Assembly (NCBI RefSeq): GCF_004799285.1
Contig: NZ_SSND01000001.1
Span: 620,001-684,000, forward strand
Reading direction: 5' to 3'
Source: Aliigemmobacter aestuarii
Lineage (GTDB): Bacteria; Pseudomonadota; Alphaproteobacteria; Rhodobacterales; Rhodobacteraceae
Length of the DNA stretch: 64,000 bases
A program made the position numbers and the translations under genes. The notes beneath the pieces are model-generated. The model saw nothing but the letters and a program-made list of their open reading frames with translations. It was not told the DNA's origin and did not search any database. This document shows positions 1-8,193 of this stretch, piece after piece; the stretch's first letter is position 1, and each line of letters opens with the position of its first letter.

Positions 1-2
1 AT

Positions 3-959
3 GACGATGCGGCGCAGGGCCAGTCCAGCTATTTCGTCTGGCTGAACCGCGGCAAGCAAAGCGTCACGCTGGACCTTGAGGGCGAGGCGGGGCGCGCGGT
101 CCTGCGCGGGCTTTTGCAGGGCGCCGACGTGCTGATCCAGAACCTGAAACCCGGCGCGCTGGCGCGCCTGGGGTTTGCACCCGCCGACCTGCGCCGCGCC
201 GATCCGCGTCTGATCACCTGTTCGATCTCGGGCTATGGCGAAGCCGGCCCTATGGCCGACCGCAAGGCCTATGACCTTCTGATCCAGGCCGAAAGCGGGC
301 TGTGTTCCATCACCGGGGGGCCGGACGAACCGGCGCGGGTCGGGATTTCGGTCGTCGACATCGCGACCGGCGCGACCGCCCACGCGGCGATCCTCGAAGC
401 GCTGATCCGGCGCGGGATCACCGGCGAAGGGGCGGAAATTTCGGTGTCGATGTTCGATGTGATGGCCGACTGGCTGGCGGTGCCGCTGTTGCAGCACGAA
501 GGCGGCAAGCCGCCCCGGCGGCTGGGTCTGGCCCATCCGTCGATCGCGCCCTATGGCGTGTTCCGTCCCCGCACGGGTCCGCCGATCCTGATCTCGATCC
601 AGAGCGACAGGGAATGGCGCGCGCTTTGCGCCGAGGTGATCGGGGATGCAGCGCTGGCCGACGATCCGCGCTTTGCCGGCAATGTCGCGCGGGTGGCGAA
701 CCGGGCGGAAACCGATGCGCTTGTCGCCCGCGCCTTCGCCCGGATGGACGGGGACGAGGCGACGGCGCGGCTGGACCGCGCGGGCATCGCCTTCGGCAGG
801 CTGAACGACATGGCGGGCCTGTCCACGCATCCGCATCTGCGGCGGATCACGGTGAACAGCCCGAACGGCCCGATCCGCCTGCCCGCCCCCGGCGCGCGAC
901 TGGTGGGCGAGGACCGCGATTACGGGCCTGTCCCGGCCCTGAACCCGGCGAAGGGATGA
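3..959 (+). CDS. CaiB/BaiF-family CoA transferase (5' end outside window)
   Basis: The reading frame is open from the first bases of the window, so the N-terminus lies upstream; about 318 residues of a family normally near 390 are visible. The protein shows the class III CoA-transferase pattern (N-R-G-K near the start, then D-V-L-I-Q-N-L-K-P-G, and C-S-I-S-G-Y-G). Such enzymes move CoA between carboxylic acids through an aspartyl-CoA adduct in the cytoplasm. It is followed after 3 bases by a hydratase and then a CitE-type lyase. That order matches itaconate or mesaconate activation, hydration to citramalyl-CoA and cleavage to acetyl-CoA and pyruvate. The family is clear; the exact acid is an inference from context. 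Confidence 0.88.
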   Translation, partial: DDAAQGQSSYFVWLNRGKQSVTLDLEGEAGRAVLRGLLQGADVLIQNLKPGALARLGFAPADLRRADPRLITCSISGYGEAGPMADRKAYDLLIQAESGLCSITGGPDEPARVGISVVDIATGATAHAAILEALIRRGITGEGAEISVSMFDVMADWLAVPLLQHEGGKPPRRLGLAHPSIAPYGVFRPRTGPPILISIQSDREWRALCAEVIGDAALADDPRFAGNVARVANRAETDALVARAFARMDGDEATARLDRAGIAFGRLNDMAGLSTHPHLRRITVNSPNGPIRLPAPGARLVGEDRDYGPVPALNPAKG

Positions 960-962
960 CCC

Positions 963-1799
963 ATGCAGATCGACATTGACCATCTCCGCCAGTGGATCGG
1001 CCGCGAGGAACGTGCGACCGAATGGCTTTCCGCCGGGTTGGCCCGCCAGTTCAACGCCACCTTCGACCGCGAGGCGCCGTGCGATGAAGGTGACGAGGCG
1101 GCGCTTCTGGTGCACTGGTGCCTTGCGCAGCCCGCCGCGCCCACGGCCTCGCTTGGCCCCGACGGTCATCCGGCGCGGGGCGGCTTTCTGCCGCCGGTGC
1201 CCCTGCCCCGGCGGATGTGGGCGGGGGGCGCCTTCCGCTTTCACGCGCCGATCCGGGTGGGCGATCTGGTGGAACGGGTTTCGACGATCCGCGACGTGAC
1301 GCTGAAACAGGGGCGGACCGGCCCCTTGTGTTTTGTCACCGTGGACCATGCGATTTCCGCCAATGGCCAGCCCGCACTGACCGAACGGCAGGACATCGTC
1401 TATCGCGAGGTGACAGCCGCGGCGCGGGTGGCCCCCGCCGAACCCGCCCCCGAGGCACCGCACCGGCGCCGGATCACGCCATCGGCCACGCTCTTGTTCC
1501 GCTATTCCGCCATGACGTTCAACGGCCACCGCATCCATTACGACAAACCCTATGCAACCGACGTGGAGGGCTATCCGGGCCTTGTGGTGCATGGGCCGAT
1601 GCAGGCCACGCTGCTGTGCCAGTTCGCGGCCGACCTGCGCGGAGCGATGCCGGAACGCTTCGACTACCGCAGCCTGTCGCCGCTGTTCGACGATGCCGAC
1701 ATGCTCTGCTGCGCGACGGACGAGGGGGATGGCCTGAAACTCTGGACGGCGCGGCCGGGCGGCCCGGTCGCGATGGAGGCGGTGGCGGAATGGTCCTGA
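963..1799 (+). CDS. MaoC/FAS1-like acyl-CoA hydratase (itaconyl/mesaconyl-C4-CoA hydratase-like)
   Basis: A 278-residue protein of the FAS1-like dehydratase / hydroxyacyl-CoA dehydratase group. An N-terminal half with the G-G-F-L-P-P-V-P-L-P-R-R-M-W-A-G-G motif is followed by a second hot-dog half with F-R-Y-S-A-M-T-F-N-G-H-R-I-H-Y-D and the V-V-H-G-P sequence typical of MaoC-type active sites (residues about 175-215). Members hydrate mesaconyl-C4-CoA or itaconyl-CoA to citramalyl-CoA. It sits 3 bases after the CoA transferase and overlaps the lyase start by 10 bases, so the three are probably translated from one message. Substrate is inferred from the operon. Confidence 0.85.
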   Translation: MQIDIDHLRQWIGREERATEWLSAGLARQFNATFDREAPCDEGDEAALLVHWCLAQPAAPTASLGPDGHPARGGFLPPVPLPRRMWAGGAFRFHAPIRVGDLVERVSTIRDVTLKQGRTGPLCFVTVDHAISANGQPALTERQDIVYREVTAAARVAPAEPAPEAPHRRRITPSATLLFRYSAMTFNGHRIHYDKPYATDVEGYPGLVVHGPMQATLLCQFAADLRGAMPERFDYRSLSPLFDDADMLCCATDEGDGLKLWTARPGGPVAMEAVAEWS

Positions 1800-2599
1800 C
1801 CGTCCGCGCCCCGCTGTTCGTGCCCGCCGACCGGCCCGACCGATTTGCCAAGGCTGCCGCCTCGGGCGCGGATGCGATGGTCCTCGATCTTGAGGATGGC
1901 GTGGCCGCCGGGGCCAAGGCGCAAGCCCGTCAGGCGGTGACGGCGGGGTTCACCGGCCTGCCGGTGATCCTGCGGATCAATGCGGCGGGGACCGAATGGC
2001 ACAAGGCCGATCTGGCCGCCGCGGGGGCGGGCGGATTTGCCGCCGTGATGCTGCCCAAGGCCGAAGACCCGGCCGGGGTCGCGGCGGTTCTGGCCGCGCT
2101 GCCGGCTGTCCCGCTCATCCCCCTGATCGAGACGGCGCGCGGGCTGGCCGGGGCGCGGGCCCTCGCCGCGCTGCCGGGGGTGGTGCGGCTGGCCTTCGGA
2201 TCGCTCGATTTCTGCGCCGACATGGGCTGTGCGCATCGGCGCGACGTGCTTTTGCCGGTGCGCGGCGAACTGGTTCTGGCGTCACGGATCGCGGGGATCG
2301 CGCCGCCGCTGGACGGGGTGACGGCGGCTATTGGCGATGCCGAGGCGGTCGCGGACGATGCCGCCCACGCGCGCGACATGGGCATGACCGGCAAGCTGTG
2401 CATCCATCCCGCACAGGTCGCGCCAATCCTGCGCGCGCTTGCGCCTTCGCCGGGGGAAATCGACTGGGCGCGCCGGGTGCTGGCCTCGGGCGACGGGGCG
2501 GCGGTGGTGGACGGGCGGATGACGGATGAACCGGTGCGGCGACGGGCGCGGGCCGTTCTGGCCGCCGGAAGGGGCGAAGGCGGCGGGCACGGGGCATGA
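1790..2599 (+). CDS. HpcH/HpaI (CitE-like) CoA-ester lyase, probable citramalyl-CoA lyase
   Basis: A 269-residue TIM-barrel lyase. It starts L-F-V-P-A-D-R-P-D-R-F-A-K-A and has D-A-M-V-L-D-L-E-D-G-V, the acidic metal-binding part of CitE-like lyases, then L-I-E-T-A-R-G and F-G-S-L-D-F-C-A-D-M-G. The C-terminus G-K-L-C-I-H-P-A-Q-V is the usual family signature. The ATG at 1790 lies inside the end of the hydratase gene. The family cleaves citryl-, malyl- or citramalyl-CoA with Mg2+; with the two upstream genes, cleavage of citramalyl-CoA to acetyl-CoA and pyruvate is most likely. Malyl- or methylmalyl-CoA lyase activity is an alternative. Confidence 0.87.
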   Translation: MVLTVRAPLFVPADRPDRFAKAAASGADAMVLDLEDGVAAGAKAQARQAVTAGFTGLPVILRINAAGTEWHKADLAAAGAGGFAAVMLPKAEDPAGVAAVLAALPAVPLIPLIETARGLAGARALAALPGVVRLAFGSLDFCADMGCAHRRDVLLPVRGELVLASRIAGIAPPLDGVTAAIGDAEAVADDAAHARDMGMTGKLCIHPAQVAPILRALAPSPGEIDWARRVLASGDGAAVVDGRMTDEPVRRRARAVLAAGRGEGGGHGA

Positions 2600-2603
2600 C
2601 CGC

Positions 2604-3257
2604 TCAGGGCCAGCCCGGCGGGCTGTCGGGCCGCACCTCCAGCCTGCCCGCCTCGGTCTCGGCCAGCGCCCAGGCGGCGGGCGGGTCCATCCGGGCGCGG
2701 CGGCGTTCCAGCCGCCACCGCCCCGGCGGCAGGACCTGTGACGCCAGCCCCGGCCCCTCGCCCGGCGCGGGTGCCATGTGCCAGCGGGTTTCCACCCCCG
2801 GCGCGCCGCCATCGCCCGGCAGCAGGAGAAGGCACAAGGGCGCCACGCGACGGCGCAGATGGCCTTCGCCCCCGGCGGCCAGGTGCAGACGCCGCACCGC
2901 CGTCAGCCCCGGCACACGGTCGGCATCGATCACCACCACAGCCAGCGCATCGGCCCGCAGCGCCTCTTCTGCCGACCACAGCAGATCCTCGGGCCGTCGC
3001 GCAAGGCCAAGGATCAGCCGCGAAGGCTCGGCCATCCCGCACAGCCCGTCGGGGCAGATGCGATCGGGCTGCCAGGCGCTGTGCAGCCACAGGACCGGGC
3101 CATCGGTCGCCGCCAGCGCCATCGCCGCAAGCGACCGCCGCGACAGGCCGCAGAATTCATGCACCCGCCCGCGCACCAGCGTCATCCCGCCGGGAAGCGC
3201 CACCGAAGGCTCGGGCCGCGCGGGGCGGCCACGGGGATCAAGAAGCCGAGTCGTCAT
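2604..3257 (-). CDS. ImuA-like SOS-associated protein
   Basis: A 217-residue protein of the RecA-related, Walker-motif-poor ImuA type: an N-terminal V-H-E-F-C-G-L-S-R-R-S-L segment, a middle P-E-D-L-L-W-S-A-E-E-A-L-R-A-D-A-L-A-V-V-V-I, and a C-terminal T-R-W-H-M-A-P-A-P followed by W-R-L-E-R-R-R-A-R. In alphaproteobacteria ImuA normally works with ImuB and DnaE2 in error-prone repair. Here neither partner is adjacent: the gene is convergent with the lyase gene and stands alone. The ATG at 3257 is chosen because a perfect LexA-box pattern lies 17 bases upstream. Family assignment rests on my reading of these motifs and is moderately secure. Confidence 0.68.
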   Translation of the reverse strand: MTTRLLDPRGRPARPEPSVALPGGMTLVRGRVHEFCGLSRRSLAAMALAATDGPVLWLHSAWQPDRICPDGLCGMAEPSRLILGLARRPEDLLWSAEEALRADALAVVVIDADRVPGLTAVRRLHLAAGGEGHLRRRVAPLCLLLLPGDGGAPGVETRWHMAPAPGEGPGLASQVLPPGRWRLERRRARMDPPAAWALAETEAGRLEVRPDSPPGWP

Positions 3258-3273
3258 GGCGGAAATCTGCCAT

Positions 3274-3288
3274 GTTCCGCAAATGTTC
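3274..3288 (-). promoter_or_regulatory. LexA (SOS) box, GTTC-N7-GTTC
   Basis: The bases read GTTC, seven bases, GTTC, an exact match to the direct-repeat operator bound by alphaproteobacterial LexA. It lies 17 bases before the ATG of the ImuA-like gene and so would overlap its promoter. A DNA-damage-inducible promoter is inferred. Confidence 0.7.
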
Positions 3289-3413
3289 TCAATCCCGACG
3301 GAAATCCCCGCCGCCCTTTCCCCGCCGCCCTTTCCCCGCTGCCCTTTCCCGCCCCCCTTGCCCTTGCGGCCCTGCTGTCTAGTCTGGGCACCAAGAAGGA
3401 GAAATGACTGCCG

Positions 3414-4454
3414 ATGAAACAGATCCCCCTTGGCCGGACCGGCCTGACCGTTTCCGAATATTGCCTGGGCACCATGACCTGGGGCACCCAGAACACCGAG
3501 GCCGAGGCGCATGAACAGATCGCCCATGCGCTGGATCGCGGGGTGAATTTCTGGGACACGGCCGAGATGTATCCCACCAACCCGGTCAGCGCCGAAACCA
3601 TCGGCGATACCGAGACGATCATTGGCAACTGGTTTGCAAGGGGCGGGCGCGACCGGGTGGTGCTGGCCACCAAGATCACCGGCGAGGGCCAGAAGGCCGT
3701 GCGCGACGGCGCGCCGATCACCGGGGCCACGATGCGGACGGCGGTCGAAGCGTCGCTGCGGCGACTGAAGACCGATTACATCGACCTCTACCAGCTGCAC
3801 TGGCCGAACCGGGGCAGCTATCATTTCCGCCAGATGTGGCGCTATGCGCCGCAGTTCCAGGACCCGGCCGAGGTCCGCGCGAACATGCACGAGGTGTTGC
3901 AGGCCGCCGCCGATCTGGTCGCCGAAGGGAAGATCCGTGCGATCGGCCTGTCGAATGAAAGCGTCTGGGGCGCGGCCAACTGGCTGGCCCTGGCCGAGGC
4001 GCATGGCCTGCCGCGCATGGGGGCGGTGCAGAACGAATATTCGCTGCTATGCCGCCAGTTCGATACCGACTGGGCGGAATTTTCGGTGCTGGAAGACATG
4101 CCGCTTCTGGCCTTCTCGCCCCTGGCCTGCGGGCTTCTGTCGGGGAAATACGCAGGCGGCGTGATCCCGGACGGATCGCGCCGGACGCGCACGCCCGAAC
4201 TGGGCGGGCGGATCACCGAACGGGTGTTCGAGGCGGTGTCGGCCTATCTGGGCCTTGCGCGCGACCACGGGCTGGACCCTTGCCAGATGGCGCTGGCCTT
4301 CACCCGGTCGCGCCCCTTCCAGACGATCCCGATCATCGGCGCGACCACGATGGAGCAGCTCGCCACCAACATCGCCGCCGCCGACCTGACGCTGGACGCG
4401 GACGTGCTGGCCGGGATCGACCGCATCCACAGGGCCTTCCCCGCCCCGTTCTGA
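3414..4454 (+). CDS. Aldo/keto reductase (Tas-like)
   Basis: A 346-residue NADPH-dependent aldo/keto reductase. It begins with the Tas-type motif L-G-R-T-G-L-T-V-S-E-Y-C-L-G-T-M-T-W-G. The catalytic Asp-Tyr pair appears as W-D-T-A-E-M-Y-P, with Lys in L-A-T-K-I-T-G and His in Y-Q-L-H-W-P-N. The C-terminal I-P-I-I-G-A-T-T-M-E-Q-L binds NADP. Length is normal for this subgroup. The gene has its own leader with A-rich AAGGAGAA upstream and no obvious operon partner. Substrate cannot be told from the sequence. Confidence 0.92.
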   Translation: MKQIPLGRTGLTVSEYCLGTMTWGTQNTEAEAHEQIAHALDRGVNFWDTAEMYPTNPVSAETIGDTETIIGNWFARGGRDRVVLATKITGEGQKAVRDGAPITGATMRTAVEASLRRLKTDYIDLYQLHWPNRGSYHFRQMWRYAPQFQDPAEVRANMHEVLQAAADLVAEGKIRAIGLSNESVWGAANWLALAEAHGLPRMGAVQNEYSLLCRQFDTDWAEFSVLEDMPLLAFSPLACGLLSGKYAGGVIPDGSRRTRTPELGGRITERVFEAVSAYLGLARDHGLDPCQMALAFTRSRPFQTIPIIGATTMEQLATNIAAADLTLDADVLAGIDRIHRAFPAPF

Positions 4455-4569
4455 GACCGCATCCTTCGGCACTCTGCCGCCCGCCGGGGGCGCGGGCGGA
4501 AGGCGGGGCTTGCAACAGGGGGCAGGTTCGGGCCTATTGGCAGAAAAACAACGAACAGGCCCCTTTCCG

Positions 4570-5583
4570 ATGCGTCATGCCCTTTCCGCGCTGCTGATCG
4601 GCCTTGCCATTGTGCTGGGCGGCTGCACGCCCGTGGGCACCGGCAAGCCGGACGGCGCCGCGACCGCGACGGGCGGCATCCCCGGTCTTCCGGGATCGGA
4701 CCAGCGGACGGTTCCGGCGCAGGCGGCGGCAACGGGGGATCTGGTGGCATGGTCCGCCGAACAGTCGGTTCAGGCGGGCCCTGCGACGGATGGCGCGGCA
4801 CTGGCAGATGCCCCTCCCCCCGTGGCAGAAGCGGCCGCGCCACGCAGGGGGCCGTTCGGCTTTCTCGGGCTGGGGCGGCGCAGCGCGACCGGGGAGGCCG
4901 CCACAGCCGCGCCCGTGACCGAAACTGCCGCAGAAACCGTCGCCATATCTGAAACGGCGCTTCCGGTCGCCCCGCCGCCCACATCGCCGCCCACATCGCC
5001 GGATGCGGCAGAGGTGGCGGCCGCCGGCCTGCCCGAAGCCGCCGCATCCGCTGCGACGGCGGCAGAACCGGCCCCGGAACGAAAACCGCTGTTCAGCTTT
5101 CTGGGGCTCGGCAAGCGCAAGGCCGCCGACGCGCCCGCCGCTGATCCGGCCGCGCCGGGGGCGGCTGCCTTCGACACCAACGGCGATCCGCTGCAATCGG
5201 CAACCGTCGATGTCCTGCCCGCCACCGGATCTGCCACCGGACCGGCGACCGATGCCGCCAACGATCCGGCAAAGGCGCGCACGCCCGAACAGGATGCGGA
5301 CCTGATCGAAACCGCCACCACCCCCGCGCCCGAAGTGCCGGAGGCCCTGAAAAGCGCGGCCCAACGGGCCTGCGAACGCGGCGGTGGCACCTACAGCAAG
5401 GCGAAATCCGCCTTCCTTTGCGTGCGGCCCACACGCGATGCCGGCAAATCCTGCCGCACCGGGCGCGACTGCGACGGCTATTGCCTTGCCCGGTCCAGAA
5501 CCTGCGCCCCGATCGCGCCGCTTCTGGGCTGCCACGAGATCATTCTGGACAACGGGGTGAGGACGACACAGTGCCTAGAGTAA
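4570..5583 (+). CDS. Secreted lipoprotein with two FLGLG repeats and Cys-rich C-terminus, unknown function
   Basis: I do not recognise this family. The ATG at 4570 gives a lipoprotein signal with Cys19 in an L-G-G-C lipobox; the frame is open upstream but the signal fixes the start. Most of the 337 residues are Ala/Pro/Thr-rich and probably disordered. Two copies of a short motif, G-F-L-G-L-G-R-R-S-A (residues about 97-106) and S-F-L-G-L-G-K-R-K-A (about 176-185), stand out. The last 75 residues hold eight cysteines and look like a small disulfide-bonded domain. The next lipoprotein gene starts inside its end, so the two are probably made together. An envelope role is inferred. Confidence 0.75.
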   Translation: MRHALSALLIGLAIVLGGCTPVGTGKPDGAATATGGIPGLPGSDQRTVPAQAAATGDLVAWSAEQSVQAGPATDGAALADAPPPVAEAAAPRRGPFGFLGLGRRSATGEAATAAPVTETAAETVAISETALPVAPPPTSPPTSPDAAEVAAAGLPEAAASAATAAEPAPERKPLFSFLGLGKRKAADAPAADPAAPGAAAFDTNGDPLQSATVDVLPATGSATGPATDAANDPAKARTPEQDADLIETATTPAPEVPEALKSAAQRACERGGGTYSKAKSAFLCVRPTRDAGKSCRTGRDCDGYCLARSRTCAPIAPLLGCHEIILDNGVRTTQCLE

Positions 5584-6101
5584 CGATTGCCCTCATCCTT
5601 GCGCTGGCCCTTGCGGGCTGTGCCGCGCCGCGCCCCAAGGTGGAAGGCTTCCGCGATGCGGGCGCGGGGCTTTATTCCAATGCGGTGCTCGACCCGGCAC
5701 GGATCGCGGGCGACTGGGTGCAGGTGGCGGCCTTCGCCGCGCCGAACGCTGCGGCCTGTGCACCCGGCCGCGTGTCCCTGGCCCCTGCGGCGGGCGGCTA
5801 TGATGCCGATGTGGCGCTGTGCCTGCCGCCGGGCCGGGCCGAATTCCGTGGCCGGGCCGAAATGCCGGTGCCGGGCCGCATCACGCTGTCGGGCGCCGAT
5901 CCGCAGGGCGTGGGCGAGCCGTGGTGGATCGTCTGGGTCGATGTCGATTACCGCACGATGGCGATCGCCACGCCCTCGGGCCGGTTCGGGTTCATCCTGA
6001 ACCGCGACGGGCGGCTGCCGCAGGACAGGTTGACCGCCGCGCGCGAGGTGTTCGACTGGGGCGGATATGACCTGACAAAACTTCGCCTTCTGGGCGGCTA
6101 G
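5571..6101 (+). CDS. Lipocalin-like outer-membrane lipoprotein
   Basis: A 176-residue lipoprotein starting at GTG 5571, inside the last codons of the preceding gene (translational coupling). The signal ends A-L-A-G-C. After it come F-R-D-A-G-A-G-L-Y-S-N-A and I-A-G-D-W-V-Q-V-A-A-F, the G-x-W pattern of bacterial lipocalins (Blc-type), and a C-terminal L-N-R-D-G-R-L-P segment with D-R-L-T-A-A-R-E-V-F, also typical. Such proteins bind lipids or hydrophobic ligands at the outer membrane. Its stop codon TAG is interlocked with the TAG of the convergent XRE gene through a shared CTAG at 6098-6101. Confidence 0.75.
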   Translation: MPRVTIALILALALAGCAAPRPKVEGFRDAGAGLYSNAVLDPARIAGDWVQVAAFAAPNAAACAPGRVSLAPAAGGYDADVALCLPPGRAEFRGRAEMPVPGRITLSGADPQGVGEPWWIVWVDVDYRTMAIATPSGRFGFILNRDGRLPQDRLTAAREVFDWGGYDLTKLRLLGG

Positions 6102-6961
6102 GCCGAAATCGTATCCCGCAGCGCGCGCAGATGCGCGGGCACCTCGCGCGCGCCGATCGCCGCCTCGCGCACGAGCCAGTCGAAATGGCCGCTGATGCTG
6201 GCCACGCGGGCGCTGTCGCGAAAGGCGATGTAGTGCCGTCCCAGATAGACCACCGCCAGAAGCGGGCCGAAGACGGTGACCGGGGCGGAAAACACCCGCC
6301 GCGCATCGAAGAGATAAAGCCGCAGCGCGGGATAAAGCTGTTCGGTCAGGCCGATCAGCCGATCGATCTGTTCGATCCGAACCGGCGCGGGCAGCCCCCG
6401 GTAATAGCCCTCGCCCCCCGCGAAGGAGACGAGTTCGTGCAGCGGCAGCGCGATCTCGTAATCCGACCGCGCCCCACGCATCCAGTCCAGCCGGTCGCGG
6501 AAGGCCCCCAGGGCCTGTTCGGCGGTGCGCCCGATGTGGGGCTCGTATTCCCATTCCACCAGCGCGCGGGTCTTCAGCATGTCGGGCAGGGTCGCGGGAA
6601 CATGGCGGATCTTGTAGCCCGCCGCCTCCTGGTGCCAGCCGAAGATCGTCTCGTCGATCAGGGCGCGGGGGGCCTCGGTGATCGAAAGCGAGGTGGCCAG
6701 AAGGGCGGCCAGACGTTCGGGCCGGTCGCTCAGACCCAGCAGCCAGTCGGCGCTGACCCCGAGCGCGGCGGCACATTCGGCTACCACCTGCGCATTCGGC
6801 ATCCGCGCGCCCTCGCCGCCCAGAAGCTGGGAAATTGTGGAGCGATCCACCCCCACCCGGCGGGCGAGCGCGGCCTGATTGCTGCCCGCCTCGGCCATCG
6901 CCTGCGCGAGCCTTTCGCGGAACAGGCGCGAGCGGTCGCGTTTGTCGTGAATTTCCTGCAT
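6098..6961 (-). CDS. XRE-family transcriptional regulator
   Basis: A 287-residue regulator with an N-terminal helix-turn-helix (about residues 11-65): Q-A-A-L-A-R-R-V-G-V-D-R-S-T-I-S-Q-L-L. The remaining 220 residues are a ligand- or partner-binding region I cannot assign; it contains a W-E-Y-E-P-H-I-G-R-T segment. The ATG at 6961 is the first codon before the HTH. The gene is divergent from the DUF2061/desaturase pair 100 bases away, so control of those membrane-lipid genes is plausible but not shown. The stop overlaps that of the lipocalin gene. Confidence 0.85.
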   Translation of the reverse strand: MQEIHDKRDRSRLFRERLAQAMAEAGSNQAALARRVGVDRSTISQLLGGEGARMPNAQVVAECAAALGVSADWLLGLSDRPERLAALLATSLSITEAPRALIDETIFGWHQEAAGYKIRHVPATLPDMLKTRALVEWEYEPHIGRTAEQALGAFRDRLDWMRGARSDYEIALPLHELVSFAGGEGYYRGLPAPVRIEQIDRLIGLTEQLYPALRLYLFDARRVFSAPVTVFGPLLAVVYLGRHYIAFRDSARVASISGHFDWLVREAAIGAREVPAHLRALRDTISA

Positions 6962-7060
6962 GCGTTTTCTTTTATCACATTCGGTGAAAAATGTTAACCA
7001 AACACCGGATACCCCCGCAAGACCCGATCCGCTAGTGATCCGGAAACGGCAGGTCGGATC

Positions 7061-7270
7061 ATGGACACCCCTCAACGCACTCTTCTGAAAGCGATTCTGT
7101 GGAATCTTCTCGGCCTCGTGACGATGAGCCTCGTGGGCCTTGCGATGACCGGATCGGCGCTTCTGGGCGGCGGGATGGCGATCCTGAACACGGTGATCGG
7201 GGTGACCTGCTACATCGCCTACGAGCGGGTCTGGAACGCTGTCGCATGGGGGCGTCATGGCCAGAACTGA
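7061..7270 (+). CDS. DUF2061 small membrane protein
   Basis: A 69-residue protein with two hydrophobic spans (about residues 13-33 and 35-52) and the pattern K-A-I-L-W-N-L-L-G-L followed by N-T-V-I-G-V-T-C-Y-I-A-Y-E-R-V-W, characteristic of DUF2061. Function is unknown in the family. It overlaps the desaturase start by 14 bases, which suggests coupled translation and a link to membrane lipid composition. Confidence 0.82.
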   Translation: MDTPQRTLLKAILWNLLGLVTMSLVGLAMTGSALLGGGMAILNTVIGVTCYIAYERVWNAVAWGRHGQN

Positions 7271-8153
7271 ACCGGTTGTGGAATGGCCCACGCTGCTTGT
7301 GCTACTGGCCACCTATGTCCTGTGGGCGCTTGGCACGACCTGGCTTTACGGCTGGTCGCCGGTTGCGGGGATCGTGCTGACCACGCTTGCCATCGCGCAA
7401 TTCTCGTCGCTGCAGCACGAGGTGCTGCACGGCCATCCCTTCCGCAACCCTGCCGTGAACGAGGCGCTGGTCTTTCCGGGGCTGACGCTGACGGTGCCCT
7501 ATGGCCGGTTCCGCGACACCCATCTGGCGCATCATCACGATCCGATCTTGACCGATCCCTATGACGATCCGGAATCGAACTATTTCGATCCGAAGGTCTG
7601 GGCGCGCCTGCCGGGTTGGGCGCAGGTGCTGTTCCGGGCGAACAACACGCTTCTGGGGCGGATCACGCTGGGGCCGATCCTGGGCAATGTCCTGTGGATC
7701 CGGTCCGAGCTGGCGCTGATCCGGGCCGGGAATGCCGCGGTCCGGCGTGACTGGGCGCTGCACGGGGCGGGCGTGGTTCTGGTCGTGCTATGGCTCTGGC
7801 CCGCGGCGATGCCGTGGTGGGCCTATCTGCTGGCCGCCTGGGGCGGGCATGGCCTGCTGAAGATCCGCACCTTCTTGGAACACCGCGCGCATGAGGCCGC
7901 GCGCGCCCGCACCGTGGTGATCGAAGACCGGGGGCCGCTGGCGCTTTTGTTCCTGAACAACAACCTGCATGTCGTCCATCACACGCACCCGGCGGTGCCG
8001 TGGTACCGGCTGCCCGCGACCTATGCGGCGAACCGCGACCATTACCTGCGCCGCAACGAAGGCTATCGCTATGCCAGCTATGCCGAGGTCTTCCGCCGCT
8101 ACCTTCTGCGCGCGAAGGATCCGGTGCCCCATCCGCTGATGCCGAAGGACTGA
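7257..8153 (+). CDS. Fatty acid desaturase-type membrane di-iron enzyme
   Basis: A 298-residue integral membrane protein with the three histidine boxes of membrane desaturases/hydroxylases: H-E-V-L-H-G-H (about residues 58-64), H-L-A-H-H-H (about 90-95) and H-V-V-H-H-T-H-P (about 239-246). Several hydrophobic segments separate them. These boxes hold a di-iron centre that introduces double bonds or hydroxyls with O2. It is the second gene of a pair with DUF2061 and lies opposite an XRE regulator. Substrate (acyl lipid or other) is not deducible. Confidence 0.88.
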   Translation: MARTEPVVEWPTLLVLLATYVLWALGTTWLYGWSPVAGIVLTTLAIAQFSSLQHEVLHGHPFRNPAVNEALVFPGLTLTVPYGRFRDTHLAHHHDPILTDPYDDPESNYFDPKVWARLPGWAQVLFRANNTLLGRITLGPILGNVLWIRSELALIRAGNAAVRRDWALHGAGVVLVVLWLWPAAMPWWAYLLAAWGGHGLLKIRTFLEHRAHEAARARTVVIEDRGPLALLFLNNNLHVVHHTHPAVPWYRLPATYAANRDHYLRRNEGYRYASYAEVFRRYLLRAKDPVPHPLMPKD

Positions 8154-8193
8154 CGGGCTTTCCATCACCCCCGGCCCGTGCCATGCATGCGCG

